From Acidimicrobiia bacterium (GTDB lineage: Bacteria; Actinomycetota; Acidimicrobiia; Acidimicrobiales; CAIXPF01): a stretch of 64,000 bases of DNA. Shown in pieces: positions 34,162-42,952 of the stretch. A program made the position numbers and the translations under genes. The notes under the pieces were generated by a model, which did not search any database, was not told the origin of the DNA, and saw nothing but the letters and a program-made list of their open reading frames with translations. The stretch spans positions 124,001 to 188,000 of the forward strand of contig CANJRG010000004.1 of assembly GCA_947476745.1 (NCBI GenBank). The letters run 5' to 3'. The first letter of the stretch is position 1, and each line of letters begins with the position of its first letter.

Positions 34162-35724
34162 TCACACGATCCGGCTGTCGTGGTTGCCCCAGTAGCGGTC
34201 GCGCAGCAGCCGCTTGTAGAGCTTGCCGGTGGGCAGGCGGGGCAACTCGTCGAGAAAGTCCACCGAGCGGGGCACCTTGTAGTGGGCGATCTGCGTGCGG
34301 GCGAAGGCCAGCAGCTCCTGCTCGAGCTCGGGGCCGGCGGCGACCCCCTCGGCGGGCTGGACCACGGCCTTGACCGCCTCGCCCATCTCCGGGTCGGGCA
34401 CGCCGAAGACCGCCACGTCGGCGACCTTGGGGTGCATGACCAGGCAGTCCTCGATCTCCTGGGGGTAGATGTTGACCCCGCCGGAGATGATCATGAACGA
34501 CTTGCGATCGGTCAGGTACAGATAACCCTCGGCATCCACGTAGCCGACGTCACCCAGGGCGCTCCACAACCAGTGCGTCGGGTGCTGCGAGGAACGGGTC
34601 TTGTCGGGGTCGTTGTGGTATTCGAAGGCCTGCACGTCGCGCTCGAAGTAGATGAGCCCCGGCTCGCCCACCGGCAGTTCGTTGCCGTCGTCGTCGCAGA
34701 TGTGGATCACGCCGATCAGCGGACGGCCGACCGAACCCGCATGGGCCAGCCACTGCTCGGAGTCGATGAAGGTGAAGCCGTTGAACTCGGTACCGGCGTA
34801 GTACTCGAGCAGGATCGGGCCCCACCAGTCGATCATCTGGCGCTTGACCTCGACCGGGCAGGGTGCAGCGGCGTGGATGGCGACCCGGTGCGAGGACAGG
34901 TCGAAGCCCTCCCGTTCGGACGGGTCGAGCTTGAGCATCCGGGTGAACATGGTCGGCACCCACTGGCTCTTGGTGACCCGGTACCGCTCGATGAGCCGCA
35001 GTGACTCGACGGCGTCGAAGCGCTCCATCACCACGCACGTCCCGCCGAGTGCCTGCGTGGCGGTCGTCGCCGCCAGCGGGGCCGAGTGGTACAGCGGCGC
35101 CGGCGAGAGGTAGGTGTCCTCGGCGACGAAGGAGAACAGCCCCTGCATCACCGCGGTGATCAGCAGGCTCGGCGCAGCCACCGACTCGCCGCTCAACGGC
35201 CGCTTGATGCCCTTGGGCCGCCCGGTGGTGCCCGACGAGTACAGCATCGTCTCGCCGCGGGGCTGGTCGGCGAGGGGCTCGGCCGGCTGGGTGGCGATGG
35301 CCGCCTCGTAGGCCTCGAACCCCTCGACGGTGCCGTCCCACATGTGCCGCAGCGGGCAGTTGGGGATGTCGGGCAGGATCTGGGTCGCCAGCGCCGCCAG
35401 GGCATGGGAGGCGACGAGGGCCTTCGCTCCGCAGTCGTTGATGATGTACGCCGCCTCGTCGGCCTGCAGGTACCGGTTGACGGTGGTGAAGTACAGCCCC
35501 GAACGCATGGCCGCCCAGTACGCCTCGAAGTAGCGCGGATGGTTCTCGGCCAGGATGGCCACGTGGTCACCGGGGCGCAGGCCGGCCGCCCACCACAGCT
35601 GCGCCAACCGGGCCGATCTGTCCTCGAGCTCCCGATAGGTGACGACGGTGCCGTCGAAACGGGGCCCGGCCATGATCACCGCAGGCTTGTCGGGCTGGGT
35701 CTGCGCATGGACTCCGGGGTACAT
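34162..35724 (-). CDS. AMP-forming acyl-CoA synthetase (FadD-type)
   Basis: 520 residues. Adenylation P-loop YSSGTTGRPKGIKRP, LEYYAGTEFNG (A5 motif), DVGYVDAEGYLYLTDRKSFMIISGG (A7-A8 hinge) and the C-terminal lysine in LPTGKLYKRLL. It makes an acyl- or aryl-CoA from a free acid, ATP and CoA, likely to feed ring or side-chain degradation. It is 46 bases upstream of the epoxide hydrolase on the same strand and diverges from the selenoprotein gene. Confidence 0.92.
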   Translation of the reverse strand: MYPGVHAQTQPDKPAVIMAGPRFDGTVVTYRELEDRSARLAQLWWAAGLRPGDHVAILAENHPRYFEAYWAAMRSGLYFTTVNRYLQADEAAYIINDCGAKALVASHALAALATQILPDIPNCPLRHMWDGTVEGFEAYEAAIATQPAEPLADQPRGETMLYSSGTTGRPKGIKRPLSGESVAAPSLLITAVMQGLFSFVAEDTYLSPAPLYHSAPLAATTATQALGGTCVVMERFDAVESLRLIERYRVTKSQWVPTMFTRMLKLDPSEREGFDLSSHRVAIHAAAPCPVEVKRQMIDWWGPILLEYYAGTEFNGFTFIDSEQWLAHAGSVGRPLIGVIHICDDDGNELPVGEPGLIYFERDVQAFEYHNDPDKTRSSQHPTHWLWSALGDVGYVDAEGYLYLTDRKSFMIISGGVNIYPQEIEDCLVMHPKVADVAVFGVPDPEMGEAVKAVVQPAEGVAAGPELEQELLAFARTQIAHYKVPRSVDFLDELPRLPTGKLYKRLLRDRYWGNHDSRIV

Positions 35725-35884
35725 ACCCGACAGTGTCGACCATGACGGCCGGGTCGCACAATGACAGCCTGGCGCTGTCCCAGCAGCCGGGGGTTCAGGG
35801 TCCCGATGGGCCCGCTCGGGTCGGCCCAGCCGGCCCTGAGCTTCCCGGACCCGTCCGTGGTGGGTGCCGGCCGGGGTGATCCGG

Positions 35885-35890
35885 TACCGT
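35885..35890 (+). promoter_or_regulatory. -10 box of a leaderless promoter (TACCGT) for the selenoprotein gene
   Basis: TACCGT ends seven bases before the ATG at 35898, and no ribosome site is visible, so translation should begin on a leaderless mRNA. Confidence 0.6.
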
Positions 35891-35897
35891 TTGGGCT

Positions 35898-36494
35898 ATG
35901 GCCAACGAGTATGGACGGCTGCCCAAAGCCGACCCTGACACGCTCCCCGACGAGCTGCGCGAGCGCCTCGGCATCTGGTTCGACAAGGCGTACAAGGACG
36001 ACAACCTGTTCCTCACCCTGGCCAACCGCCCCGGGGTGCTGGACATGTTTCTCAACTGGGTGTCCTTCGTGTACACCGATGCCTCGTCGCTGGACCCCAG
36101 GACGGTGGAGCTGTGCCGCATCCGCATGGCGACCCGCAACCAGTGCGTCCATTGAAGCCTCGCCCGTAGCGCATCGTTGGTGCGCAGAGGACTGACCGAG
36201 GAGATGGTGCAGGCGGCGTTGGGCGATCTCGACGTGGCCGACCTGCCGCCCAAGACGGTGGCGGCGCTGCGCCTCGCCGACCTGCTGACCGAGCCCCGGC
36301 CCGAGATCGGGCCCGACGTGTTCGAGTCGTTGCAGGCCGATCTCGAACCCGGCGAGATCCTGGAGCTGGCCGCGGCCATCTCCGTCGGGTCGGGCTGGCA
36401 GCGAATGATCGAGGCCTTCGGGATCCGCCCCGACCACTGGTCGGAAGCAACTCCCCTGCCCTGGCAGGGCGACGAGCCCGAAGGCACCGCATGA
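35898..36494 (+). CDS. Predicted selenoprotein: carboxymuconolactone decarboxylase/AhpD-fold protein with a CxxU motif
   Basis: 198 residues if TGA at 36153-36155 is read as selenocysteine. One uninterrupted frame runs on both sides of it: [18 protein letters not shown], then U, then [18 protein letters not shown]. In this fold the stretch corresponds to the catalytic CxxC helix, and the TGA falls exactly on its second cysteine, giving Cys83-Val-His-Sec86; a Cys codon TGC differs from TGA by one base. A hairpin fitting the bacterial SECIS pattern follows. Both halves belong to the CMD/AhpD fold ([13 protein letters not shown] before, [13 protein letters not shown] and [15 protein letters not shown] after). 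Likely job: peroxide or disulfide reduction. ATGA overlap with a DsbA-like gene suggests joint function. Alternative: a nonsense mutation at this very codon. SelA, SelB, SelD and tRNA-Sec are not in the window. Confidence 0.8.
36169..36185 (+). promoter_or_regulatory. Candidate SECIS hairpin after the in-frame TGA
   Basis: GCGCATC pairs with GGTGCGC (one G-U pair) around a GTT loop. The apical loop begins 20 bases after the TGA and starts with G. I recall that bacterial SECIS elements need 16-37 bases between UGA and loop, a stem of at least four pairs and a G in the first two loop bases; all are met. Confidence 0.65.
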
Positions 36495-37195
36495 GCGCGG
36501 CACCTGCGCCGACCACCGTCGACTTCCACTTCGACGTCATGTGCCCGTGGGCGTACCAGACGTCGCTGTGGATGCGCGACGTGCGCGACCAGCTCGGTCT
36601 TACCGTCAACTGGCGGTTCTTCAGCCTCGAGGAGGTCAACCGCCAGGAGGGCAAGAAACACCCGTGGGAGCGTGACTGGTCCTACGGCTGGTCGATGATG
36701 CGTATCGGGGCCGTACTGCGGCGCCGTGACATGGCGCAGCTCGACGCCTGGTACGCACGGGCCGGGCGGGCCTTGCACGTCGAGGGACACAAGCCCCACG
36801 AGCCCGATGTGGCCCGCCATCTCCTCGCCGAGATCGGGCTCGATCCGGCAGTGGTCGACGAGGCCATGGCCGATGAGACCACCCACGACGAGATCCGGGC
36901 CGAACACCAGCGGGTCATCGACGCCGGGGGTTTCGGGGTGCCCACCCTGTTCTTCCCCGACGGGCAGTGCGTGTTCGGGCCGGTCCTGCTCGACCCGCCC
37001 ACCGGCGAGGCAGCGGTACGCCTGTGGTCGGCCACGACGGCGTGGCTCGAGTTCCCCCACCTCTACGAGATGAAGCGGCCCAAGACCCGGGACGACGAGC
37101 GTCTCATCACCGAGGCGTTCCGGCCCTATCTCGAGGCTCGGGACTGGGTCAGCATCGACCGCGGCAAGGTCGTGGAGTTCAAGCCGCCGAGCTGA
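36491..37195 (+). CDS. DsbA/FrnE-like thioredoxin-fold oxidoreductase
   Basis: 234 residues, starting inside the stop codon of the selenoprotein gene (ATGA). The N-terminal strand and motif [15 protein letters not shown] is the thioredoxin-fold active site of the DsbA/FrnE/HCCA-isomerase group, with one cysteine (CPWA) instead of CPWC. A helical insertion follows, and [15 protein letters not shown] holds the cis-proline. No signal peptide, so it is cytoplasmic. A single active Cys suggests it works by a monothiol route, perhaps with a small thiol such as mycothiol or with the neighbouring Cys-Sec protein. Confidence 0.85.
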   Translation: MSAAPAPTTVDFHFDVMCPWAYQTSLWMRDVRDQLGLTVNWRFFSLEEVNRQEGKKHPWERDWSYGWSMMRIGAVLRRRDMAQLDAWYARAGRALHVEGHKPHEPDVARHLLAEIGLDPAVVDEAMADETTHDEIRAEHQRVIDAGGFGVPTLFFPDGQCVFGPVLLDPPTGEAAVRLWSATTAWLEFPHLYEMKRPKTRDDERLITEAFRPYLEARDWVSIDRGKVVEFKPPS

Positions 37196-37254
37196 ACGGC
37201 CCGAGCGTGGGTGGAGCGGTCCCGCCGGACCCACCACCCCCGCCACGGCGGCCG

Positions 37255-39705
37255 CTACTCGAGGACCTCGGCTGCGGCGAGCTCGGCGATGCGGTCGCCG
37301 TCGTAGCCCAAAATGTCGGTGAGGATCTCGAACGCGTGCTGGCCCAGCGACGGCGCAGCCGCCGCCACCACCGGCGACCCCTCGATGCGCAGCCGCGGCG
37401 CCTCGATGGTGATCCGCCCGTTGACGGCATGGTCCACCGCCAGCCAGTGACCCCGCTCCACCAGCTGCGGGTCGACCGACAGCTGCACCGCGCTGTCGAG
37501 GCCGTGGGCCGGCACCCCGACCTCCTGCAGGCGGACCGCCAGCACGGTGGCATCCTGCGGGGCGGTCCACGCCGCGATCAGCCGGTCGAGCTCGTCGCGC
37601 CGTTCGAGCCGCTCCGCCGTGCGCAGTGCCCGCAGCTGCGGGTCGAACCCCGCCTCGTCGCACAGCCGCTCCCACTGGGCGTCGGTCTGGCACACGATGG
37701 CGATCCAGCGATCCTCCCCGGCGGCGGGGGCCACCACATGCGGGGCGTGGTTGCGATCGGTGTTGCCCGCCCGTTCCCAAACCCGGCCGTTGAGGTCGTA
37801 GTCGAGGAACGCCGGGCCGAGTGACCACATCGCCCCCTCGGTCTGGGACACGTCGAGATGACAGCCCTGCCCGGTGCGCTGCTGATGAACCAGAGCGGCA
37901 AGCAGCGCCGCCACCCCCATACGGGGCGACAGGTAGTCGGTGTAGCCGCCGTAGGGGCCGACACAGGTACGGTCGGGCCAGCCGGTGGTGTGGAAGAACC
38001 CGGCCATGGCCGCGCCGAGGTTGCCGAACCCGGCGAAGCTGGCCAGCGGGCCGACCTGGCCGACCAGCGACGAGGACAGCATGATCAGCTCGGGCTTGAT
38101 CTTGCGCAGGTCCTCGTAGCCCAGGCCCCAGCGGGCCATCGCCCCCGGCGAGTACGACTCGGTCACCACGTCGCCCCAGCGCACCAGGTCGGCGATGACC
38201 TCGCGGCCCTGCGGCTTGTTGGGGTCGAGGCAGATGCCCAGCTTGCCGGCGTTGGCATTGAGGTAGACGGCGGAGTTCTCCGGGTCGGGCTTGTCCTGCC
38301 AGAACGGGCTGAGGGTGCGGCCCATCTCGATGCGGTTGGAGGACTCGATGCGCACCACCGTGGCCCCGTGGTCGGCCAGCACCTTCGACACCGACGGCCC
38401 GGCGAGGGACCACATGAAGTCGACGACCTTGAGACCCTCCAACGGGCGCCGGGCCGCGGCACCGCCGGGCAGCGGGCGAGCTGTGACCGCCGGACGACGG
38501 GCCAGTGAGGCGGCACCGAGCAGCTCCTTGCCACCCTCCCCCAGCCGCGGCGGCGGACCCATCACCGGCAACCGGCCGGTCGACGGCAGCGCCACCGGCC
38601 CGGGATACCGTACGGTACGGCCAACGGCCGGGGTGTCCACCTCGTCCCAGTACCCGCGGGCACGGAAGTGCTCGAAGCCGACCACGTCCTCGATGGTCGA
38701 GGCCGGAGCGATGAGCAGCTTGCGGGACATCGCCCCGTCGAAGAGCTCCTCCTTGGTCTTGCCGTCGCAGAAGCGCTGCAGCACGTCCTTGAGCCGATCG
38801 AACTCCTCGACCGTTTCCTCACCGGTGTGCAGGTGGGTGCCGAACATCACCCAGTCCTTGTCACGCGTGGCCGTGTCGCAACCGCCCTCCTCGTAGATCC
38901 ACTCGAACAGGCGGCGGCTGAACGGCCCCACGGCGGCGCCGAAGAGGAAGGTGATCGACACCGTGCCGTCGATACACGGCCACACCAGCTTCACGTCGAG
39001 CGGGCCGAGACGCATCCCGCCACCGATACGGGCGCCCATCGGGGCGTTGAAGAACTGGGCCAGCACCATCGACTGGGTCGACTGCATGATCGACTGCTGG
39101 GCGGAGATGTCGCAGTGACGGCCCACCCCGGAGATCGAGCGATCCCACAGCGCGACCAGGGCGGCGTCGGCCGCGTCGCCCGCCGGCTGGAACCAGGCCT
39201 GCGGCACGGCGCACCGCACCGGCGCGCGATCGGCGTCGCCACACAGCAACAGCTGACCGGCCGATGCCAGCGCCACGAGGTCGGGGGCCTGCCAACGGGC
39301 CTTCGGGCCGGTCGAGCCGAACGGGGTGATGGACACGTGGATCAGCTGCGGGTTGACCGCGGCCAGATCGGCCCGGCCCAGCCCCAACGCCTCGAACTCG
39401 CCCGGAGTCGCCGTCTCGAACAGGACGTCCGCCGTGCGCACCAGCGCCAGGAACTGCTCACGGTCCTCCGCCGAGCAGGCGAGATCGAGCACCACGCTGC
39501 GCTTGGCCCGGTTGGCGGCCCAGTGCACCAGGGACCCCTCGGGGTCGGCCACGTCATCGACGAAGGGGGCGAGGTGCCGGGCCTGCTGGCCGCCGGGCGG
39601 CTCCACCGCGATCACCTCGGCACCGAAGCCGGCCAGGATCTGGCCGGCGAGGTGCCCCCGCTCATCGGTGAGGTCCAGAACCCGGATCCCGTCCAGCATC
39701 GTCAC
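37255..39705 (-). CDS. Two-domain (fused) CaiB/BaiF family III CoA-transferase
   Basis: 816 residues, about twice the usual 400. Domain 1 (1-400) begins LDGIRVLDLTDERGHLAGQIL and has HCDISAQQS where the catalytic Asp lies; domain 2 (about 415-816) begins LEGLKVVDFMWSLAGPSVSKVL and has HLDVSQTEGAMW with its Asp. Both keep the Asp needed for CoA transfer from a CoA ester to a free acid, so the chain may be a built-in version of the interlocked dimer. A GTG (39705) or ATG (39699) can start it. Its promoter region holds a 22-bp perfect palindrome, which separates it from the ureide operon upstream. Confidence 0.9.
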   Translation of the reverse strand: MTMLDGIRVLDLTDERGHLAGQILAGFGAEVIAVEPPGGQQARHLAPFVDDVADPEGSLVHWAANRAKRSVVLDLACSAEDREQFLALVRTADVLFETATPGEFEALGLGRADLAAVNPQLIHVSITPFGSTGPKARWQAPDLVALASAGQLLLCGDADRAPVRCAVPQAWFQPAGDAADAALVALWDRSISGVGRHCDISAQQSIMQSTQSMVLAQFFNAPMGARIGGGMRLGPLDVKLVWPCIDGTVSITFLFGAAVGPFSRRLFEWIYEEGGCDTATRDKDWVMFGTHLHTGEETVEEFDRLKDVLQRFCDGKTKEELFDGAMSRKLLIAPASTIEDVVGFEHFRARGYWDEVDTPAVGRTVRYPGPVALPSTGRLPVMGPPPRLGEGGKELLGAASLARRPAVTARPLPGGAAARRPLEGLKVVDFMWSLAGPSVSKVLADHGATVVRIESSNRIEMGRTLSPFWQDKPDPENSAVYLNANAGKLGICLDPNKPQGREVIADLVRWGDVVTESYSPGAMARWGLGYEDLRKIKPELIMLSSSLVGQVGPLASFAGFGNLGAAMAGFFHTTGWPDRTCVGPYGGYTDYLSPRMGVAALLAALVHQQRTGQGCHLDVSQTEGAMWSLGPAFLDYDLNGRVWERAGNTDRNHAPHVVAPAAGEDRWIAIVCQTDAQWERLCDEAGFDPQLRALRTAERLERRDELDRLIAAWTAPQDATVLAVRLQEVGVPAHGLDSAVQLSVDPQLVERGHWLAVDHAVNGRITIEAPRLRIEGSPVVAAAAPSLGQHAFEILTDILGYDGDRIAELAAAEVLE

Positions 39706-39763
39706 GTGGCCTCCCTCATCGCGGCGCGCACCCTGACTGGTCGGGGCCCGCTCGGTCGGCCAA

Positions 39764-39785
39764 GACTATGACCCCGGTCATAGTC
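39764..39785. promoter_or_regulatory. 22-bp palindrome, likely operator of the fused CaiB gene
   Basis: The arms GACTATGACC and GGTCATAGTC are perfect inverted repeats around a CC spacer, 58 bases upstream of the CaiB start and downstream of the ureide operon. Its length and symmetry fit a TetR-type operator. It is richer in A+T than its surroundings. Confidence 0.65.
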
Positions 39786-39833
39786 GACGGTGATCGTCCA
39801 CCGGCACCGACCGGGCCGACGCCCGGCGCGTAC

Positions 39834-41315
39834 TCAGGACCCCGAGGCGGGGAACAGCGCGTCGAACGCGGCCAGGAAGCAGCCCATCGGCGCGGTGGTG
39901 ATGCCGGCACCGATCTGGCCGACGCCCGCCGCCCGGTGGGCGATGCCGGTATTGATCACCGGCAGGACTCCGCCATCGAGGACCCGCCGCACGTCGATGC
40001 CGGCCACCGTGGGGGCGAAACCCAACGGCGGCAGGGTGAACGCCGGGTTCCGGCCGATCCCGATGCGCTGCATCCGCCGGCTGTTGGCCACCGCGTCGGC
40101 CGGGGTCCCGCCGACGAACTGGGCGATCGCCGGCGCGGCCGCCATGGCGAACCCGCCGAGGCCGGCGGTCTCGGTGATGGCGCTGTCGCCGAGGTCCGCG
40201 GCGGCGTCCTGCGGCCCGAAGCCGGGGAAGAACAGGCCGTCCACCACCGGCGCCGGCGCCTCGAACCACCGGTCGCCCGCGCCGGACACCCGGATGCCGA
40301 ACTGCACACCGTTGCGGGCCATGGTGGTCACCATGGTGCTGTGCGGCACCCCTTCCGCGGCGCGCAGCATGGCCTTGCACGCCGCCATGGACAGGTTGAG
40401 GAAGAAGTGGTCGTTTCCTCCGATGAAGGTAGCCACCCGGCCCAGGGCGGCCACCGGCGCACCGCTGGCCAGCAGGTCGGGCAGCAGACGGCGCACCAGC
40501 AAGCCGGTCGCGGCCGCATTGCGGTTGTGGACCTCGTCGCCCATGTGCAGCGCCTGCGCCATGATCGGCCGCAACGGCAGCCCACCGGCCTCGCCGGAGC
40601 GGGTCAGGCGCAGCGTCGAGGCCAGAACCGGCCCGAGCTCGTCGCGCATCCAGGCCAGGCGGTCGAGCACCTCCGGGCCATTGGCGCCGAAACGCAACAC
40701 CGCACCGAGGCCCTCGTTGAGCGAACTGAACGAATGCCGGCCCGACGAACGGTCCTCGACCACCCACATCGGCATCGACGGGCTGACCACCCCGGCCATG
40801 GGGCCGACCGCGCCGTGATGGTGGCACGGCTCGGTTGCCACCGCACCACCGCGCAGCAGGGCCTCGGCCGCGTCCGGGTCGCCGGCCCAACCCTCGAACA
40901 GCACCGCGCCGACCAGCGCGCCCTGCATCGGGCCGCACATGTCGGCGTAGTCGATCGGTGGCCCGGCGTGCAGCAACCGGCGCGCCCCACCACCCAGTGC
41001 GGCGATGGCCGTCGCCGCCGCAGACACGTCGACCAGCACCGGATCCGCGGCCAGGAATGCAGCCACGGCGGTGGCGTTGGCCGCAGCCACCTCGGCATCG
41101 GACAGGGCCACGGCCAACCGCCAAGCCCGGTCGGGGTCGGCCCCGGCCGGCGGTCGCCATGCCACCGGGCTCACCCGGCCGCCGGCTGCCTCGACCGCCC
41201 CGGCGAAGCCGCTCAGGCCGACGTTGAGCACCCCGAGCGGGCTCGGCCCGAACAGTCCGTCACGCGCCGAATCGTCGATGGCAGCATTCATGGCTGGGTT
41301 CGTGGAAGCGTTCAT
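39834..41315 (-). CDS. DUF1116 protein, oxamate carbamoyltransferase AllG-like subunit
   Basis: 493 residues. Matches to the YlbE/DUF1116 family include GVLNVGLSGFAGAV, LHAGPPIDYADMCGPMQGA, LRPIMAQALHMGDEVHNRN, GGNDHFFLNLSMAACKAM and GIAHRAAGVGQIGAGI. In E. coli YlbE (AllG) joins FdrA (AllF) and YlbF (AllH) as oxamate carbamoyltransferase, which splits carbamoyl-oxamate with phosphate to oxamate and carbamoyl phosphate. All three homologues are adjacent here and joined by ATGA overlaps. The gene is last in the long minus-strand operon. Substrate in this organism is unproven. Confidence 0.82.
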   Translation of the reverse strand: MNASTNPAMNAAIDDSARDGLFGPSPLGVLNVGLSGFAGAVEAAGGRVSPVAWRPPAGADPDRAWRLAVALSDAEVAAANATAVAAFLAADPVLVDVSAAATAIAALGGGARRLLHAGPPIDYADMCGPMQGALVGAVLFEGWAGDPDAAEALLRGGAVATEPCHHHGAVGPMAGVVSPSMPMWVVEDRSSGRHSFSSLNEGLGAVLRFGANGPEVLDRLAWMRDELGPVLASTLRLTRSGEAGGLPLRPIMAQALHMGDEVHNRNAAATGLLVRRLLPDLLASGAPVAALGRVATFIGGNDHFFLNLSMAACKAMLRAAEGVPHSTMVTTMARNGVQFGIRVSGAGDRWFEAPAPVVDGLFFPGFGPQDAAADLGDSAITETAGLGGFAMAAAPAIAQFVGGTPADAVANSRRMQRIGIGRNPAFTLPPLGFAPTVAGIDVRRVLDGGVLPVINTGIAHRAAGVGQIGAGITTAPMGCFLAAFDALFPASGS

Positions 41316-42952
41316 GGCTGCCTTTCCGGCGCCATGAGCCGCTCCGCCGCCAACTCGGCCGCCGCGGCGTTCGACGGGGCCACCAGGGCGCCGGCGCGGC
41401 GCAGGGCATCGACCACCGCCCGTCGTGGCACCGGGTCGGCGTCGGTGCCGCAGACGTGAACCACCACGTCGGGGCCCGACCGGCGTGCCACCAGCAACGG
41501 CAGCAAGCCGGCGAGCGGGTCACCGGAGGCGCCGTGGCCGAGCACCACGTCGAGCAGGACCACCGCCACCGTCGGATCCTCCAGGGCCTCGGCCACCCAG
41601 CGGTCGCGGGTGGCCGGATCGATCATCGGATGGGGACGACCGTCGGTGAACTCGTCCGCGCCGAGGTCGACCACCACATGGCCCTCGAGGCCGGCCCCGG
41701 CACCCAAGCGGACCGAACCCGGAGCCGGGGCATTCGAGGCCACCGTGACCCCCAGCCCCCGCAGCACCAACTGGGCCTCGTAGCCGAGCGTTCCGCCGCT
41801 GAACAGCCCGCGCAGCCAGCGCCGGGGACGATCGTCGCGGACACCGTGGGCCGAGGCCGCTGCGGTCGCGGCCGTCACCGCTGCGCCGCCGAGGGCCGCT
41901 GCCAGCCCCGCCGCGTCGGGACCGCCCGGGATAGCTGCGACGGGCCCGCCCAGGCCGGTTGCCACGAACCCACCGCGGTCCGCCGCCGGCGCCTCGGCCA
42001 GCCGCGCAGCCAACCGTGCCGCCTCGGCCAACGTGGCGGCGCCGTATACGCCAGCCGGTGCAACCGCGGCCACGTCAGTGCCCAGCAGGACGGCCACCAC
42101 CGGCTTACCCAGCGAGCCGGCCACCTCGAGGACGCGGCGGGCCACGGCCGCGTCGGGCGGCTTGGACACCACGACGACGACCTGGGTGGCCGGATCGGCG
42201 CCGAGCAACAGCAGGGCGTCGAGGGTCGAGGAGCCCCCCACCGCCGGCGACAGGTCACGACCGCCGGTTCCGATCAGCTGCGACACCCCGATCCCGAGGC
42301 GGTCGAGCTGGGTGCTGACCTCCTGCAGACCGGTGCCCGAAGCACCGACCAAACCGACCGGCCCACGGCGCACCACGTTGGCAAAGGCCAGGGGCGTACC
42401 ATCGAGTATGGCCGTGCCGCAATCCGGGCCCATCACGAGCAGACCGCGGGAGCGACCCAGCGCCTTCAGCGCGACCTCCGCCTCGACCGGCACGTTGTCA
42501 CTGAAGATCATCACGTGCAGTCCGGCATCGAGCGCCTTGCGGGCCTCCGCCGCGGCGAACGGACCGGGCACCGAGATCAGCGCCACCGACGGCGCGTGTC
42601 CGCCGGGGGATCGGGCCAAGGCATCAGCGATGCAGGTCGCCGGCTCCTCGCCGCCGGACCCTGATCCGCCGACAGCAGGGTCGATGGTCGCGGTGAGCGC
42701 TGCCAGTCCGTCGGCCAGTGCCGCGTCGGCCGCCTCTTCCGAATCGGCCACCACCAGCACCAGCACGTCGGACGGGCCGGCATCGAGCGGGCCTGCGGCC
42801 CCGGCATCGACCGCTGCCGCGACGTTGGCCGGGGTCGCCATCGCCACCGAGGCTCGGCTCACCCCGGCGCTCGCCGCCAGCCGGGCCGACACCGCCAGCA
42901 ACGCCACCGAGTCGCGATAGCAGTCGCTGGCCACACCCCATCGCACGATCAT
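41312..42952 (-). CDS. FdrA/AllF-like subunit (succinyl-CoA-synthetase-type fold)
   Basis: 546 residues from ATG 42952, which overlaps the AllH-like stop. Strong FdrA signatures: VMGPDCGTAILDGTPLAFAN, VGLVGASGTGLQEVS and LIGTGGRDLSPAVGG, with FSGGTLGYEAQLVLRGLG in the second half. The fold is that of succinyl-CoA synthetase alpha plus beta parts, but FdrA proteins form the large subunit of oxamate carbamoyltransferase, which probably binds the phosphorylated group. No carbamate kinase gene is seen in the window. Confidence 0.85.
   Translation of the reverse strand: MIVRWGVASDCYRDSVALLAVSARLAASAGVSRASVAMATPANVAAAVDAGAAGPLDAGPSDVLVLVVADSEEAADAALADGLAALTATIDPAVGGSGSGGEEPATCIADALARSPGGHAPSVALISVPGPFAAAEARKALDAGLHVMIFSDNVPVEAEVALKALGRSRGLLVMGPDCGTAILDGTPLAFANVVRRGPVGLVGASGTGLQEVSTQLDRLGIGVSQLIGTGGRDLSPAVGGSSTLDALLLLGADPATQVVVVVSKPPDAAVARRVLEVAGSLGKPVVAVLLGTDVAAVAPAGVYGAATLAEAARLAARLAEAPAADRGGFVATGLGGPVAAIPGGPDAAGLAAALGGAAVTAATAAASAHGVRDDRPRRWLRGLFSGGTLGYEAQLVLRGLGVTVASNAPAPGSVRLGAGAGLEGHVVVDLGADEFTDGRPHPMIDPATRDRWVAEALEDPTVAVVLLDVVLGHGASGDPLAGLLPLLVARRSGPDVVVHVCGTDADPVPRRAVVDALRRAGALVAPSNAAAAELAAERLMAPERQP

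Noticed and set aside
35725-35897. Operator CGACA-G-TGTCG near 35733
   Set aside because: Short and close to expected chance frequency; it may be part of the acyl-CoA synthetase promoter but nothing supports it.
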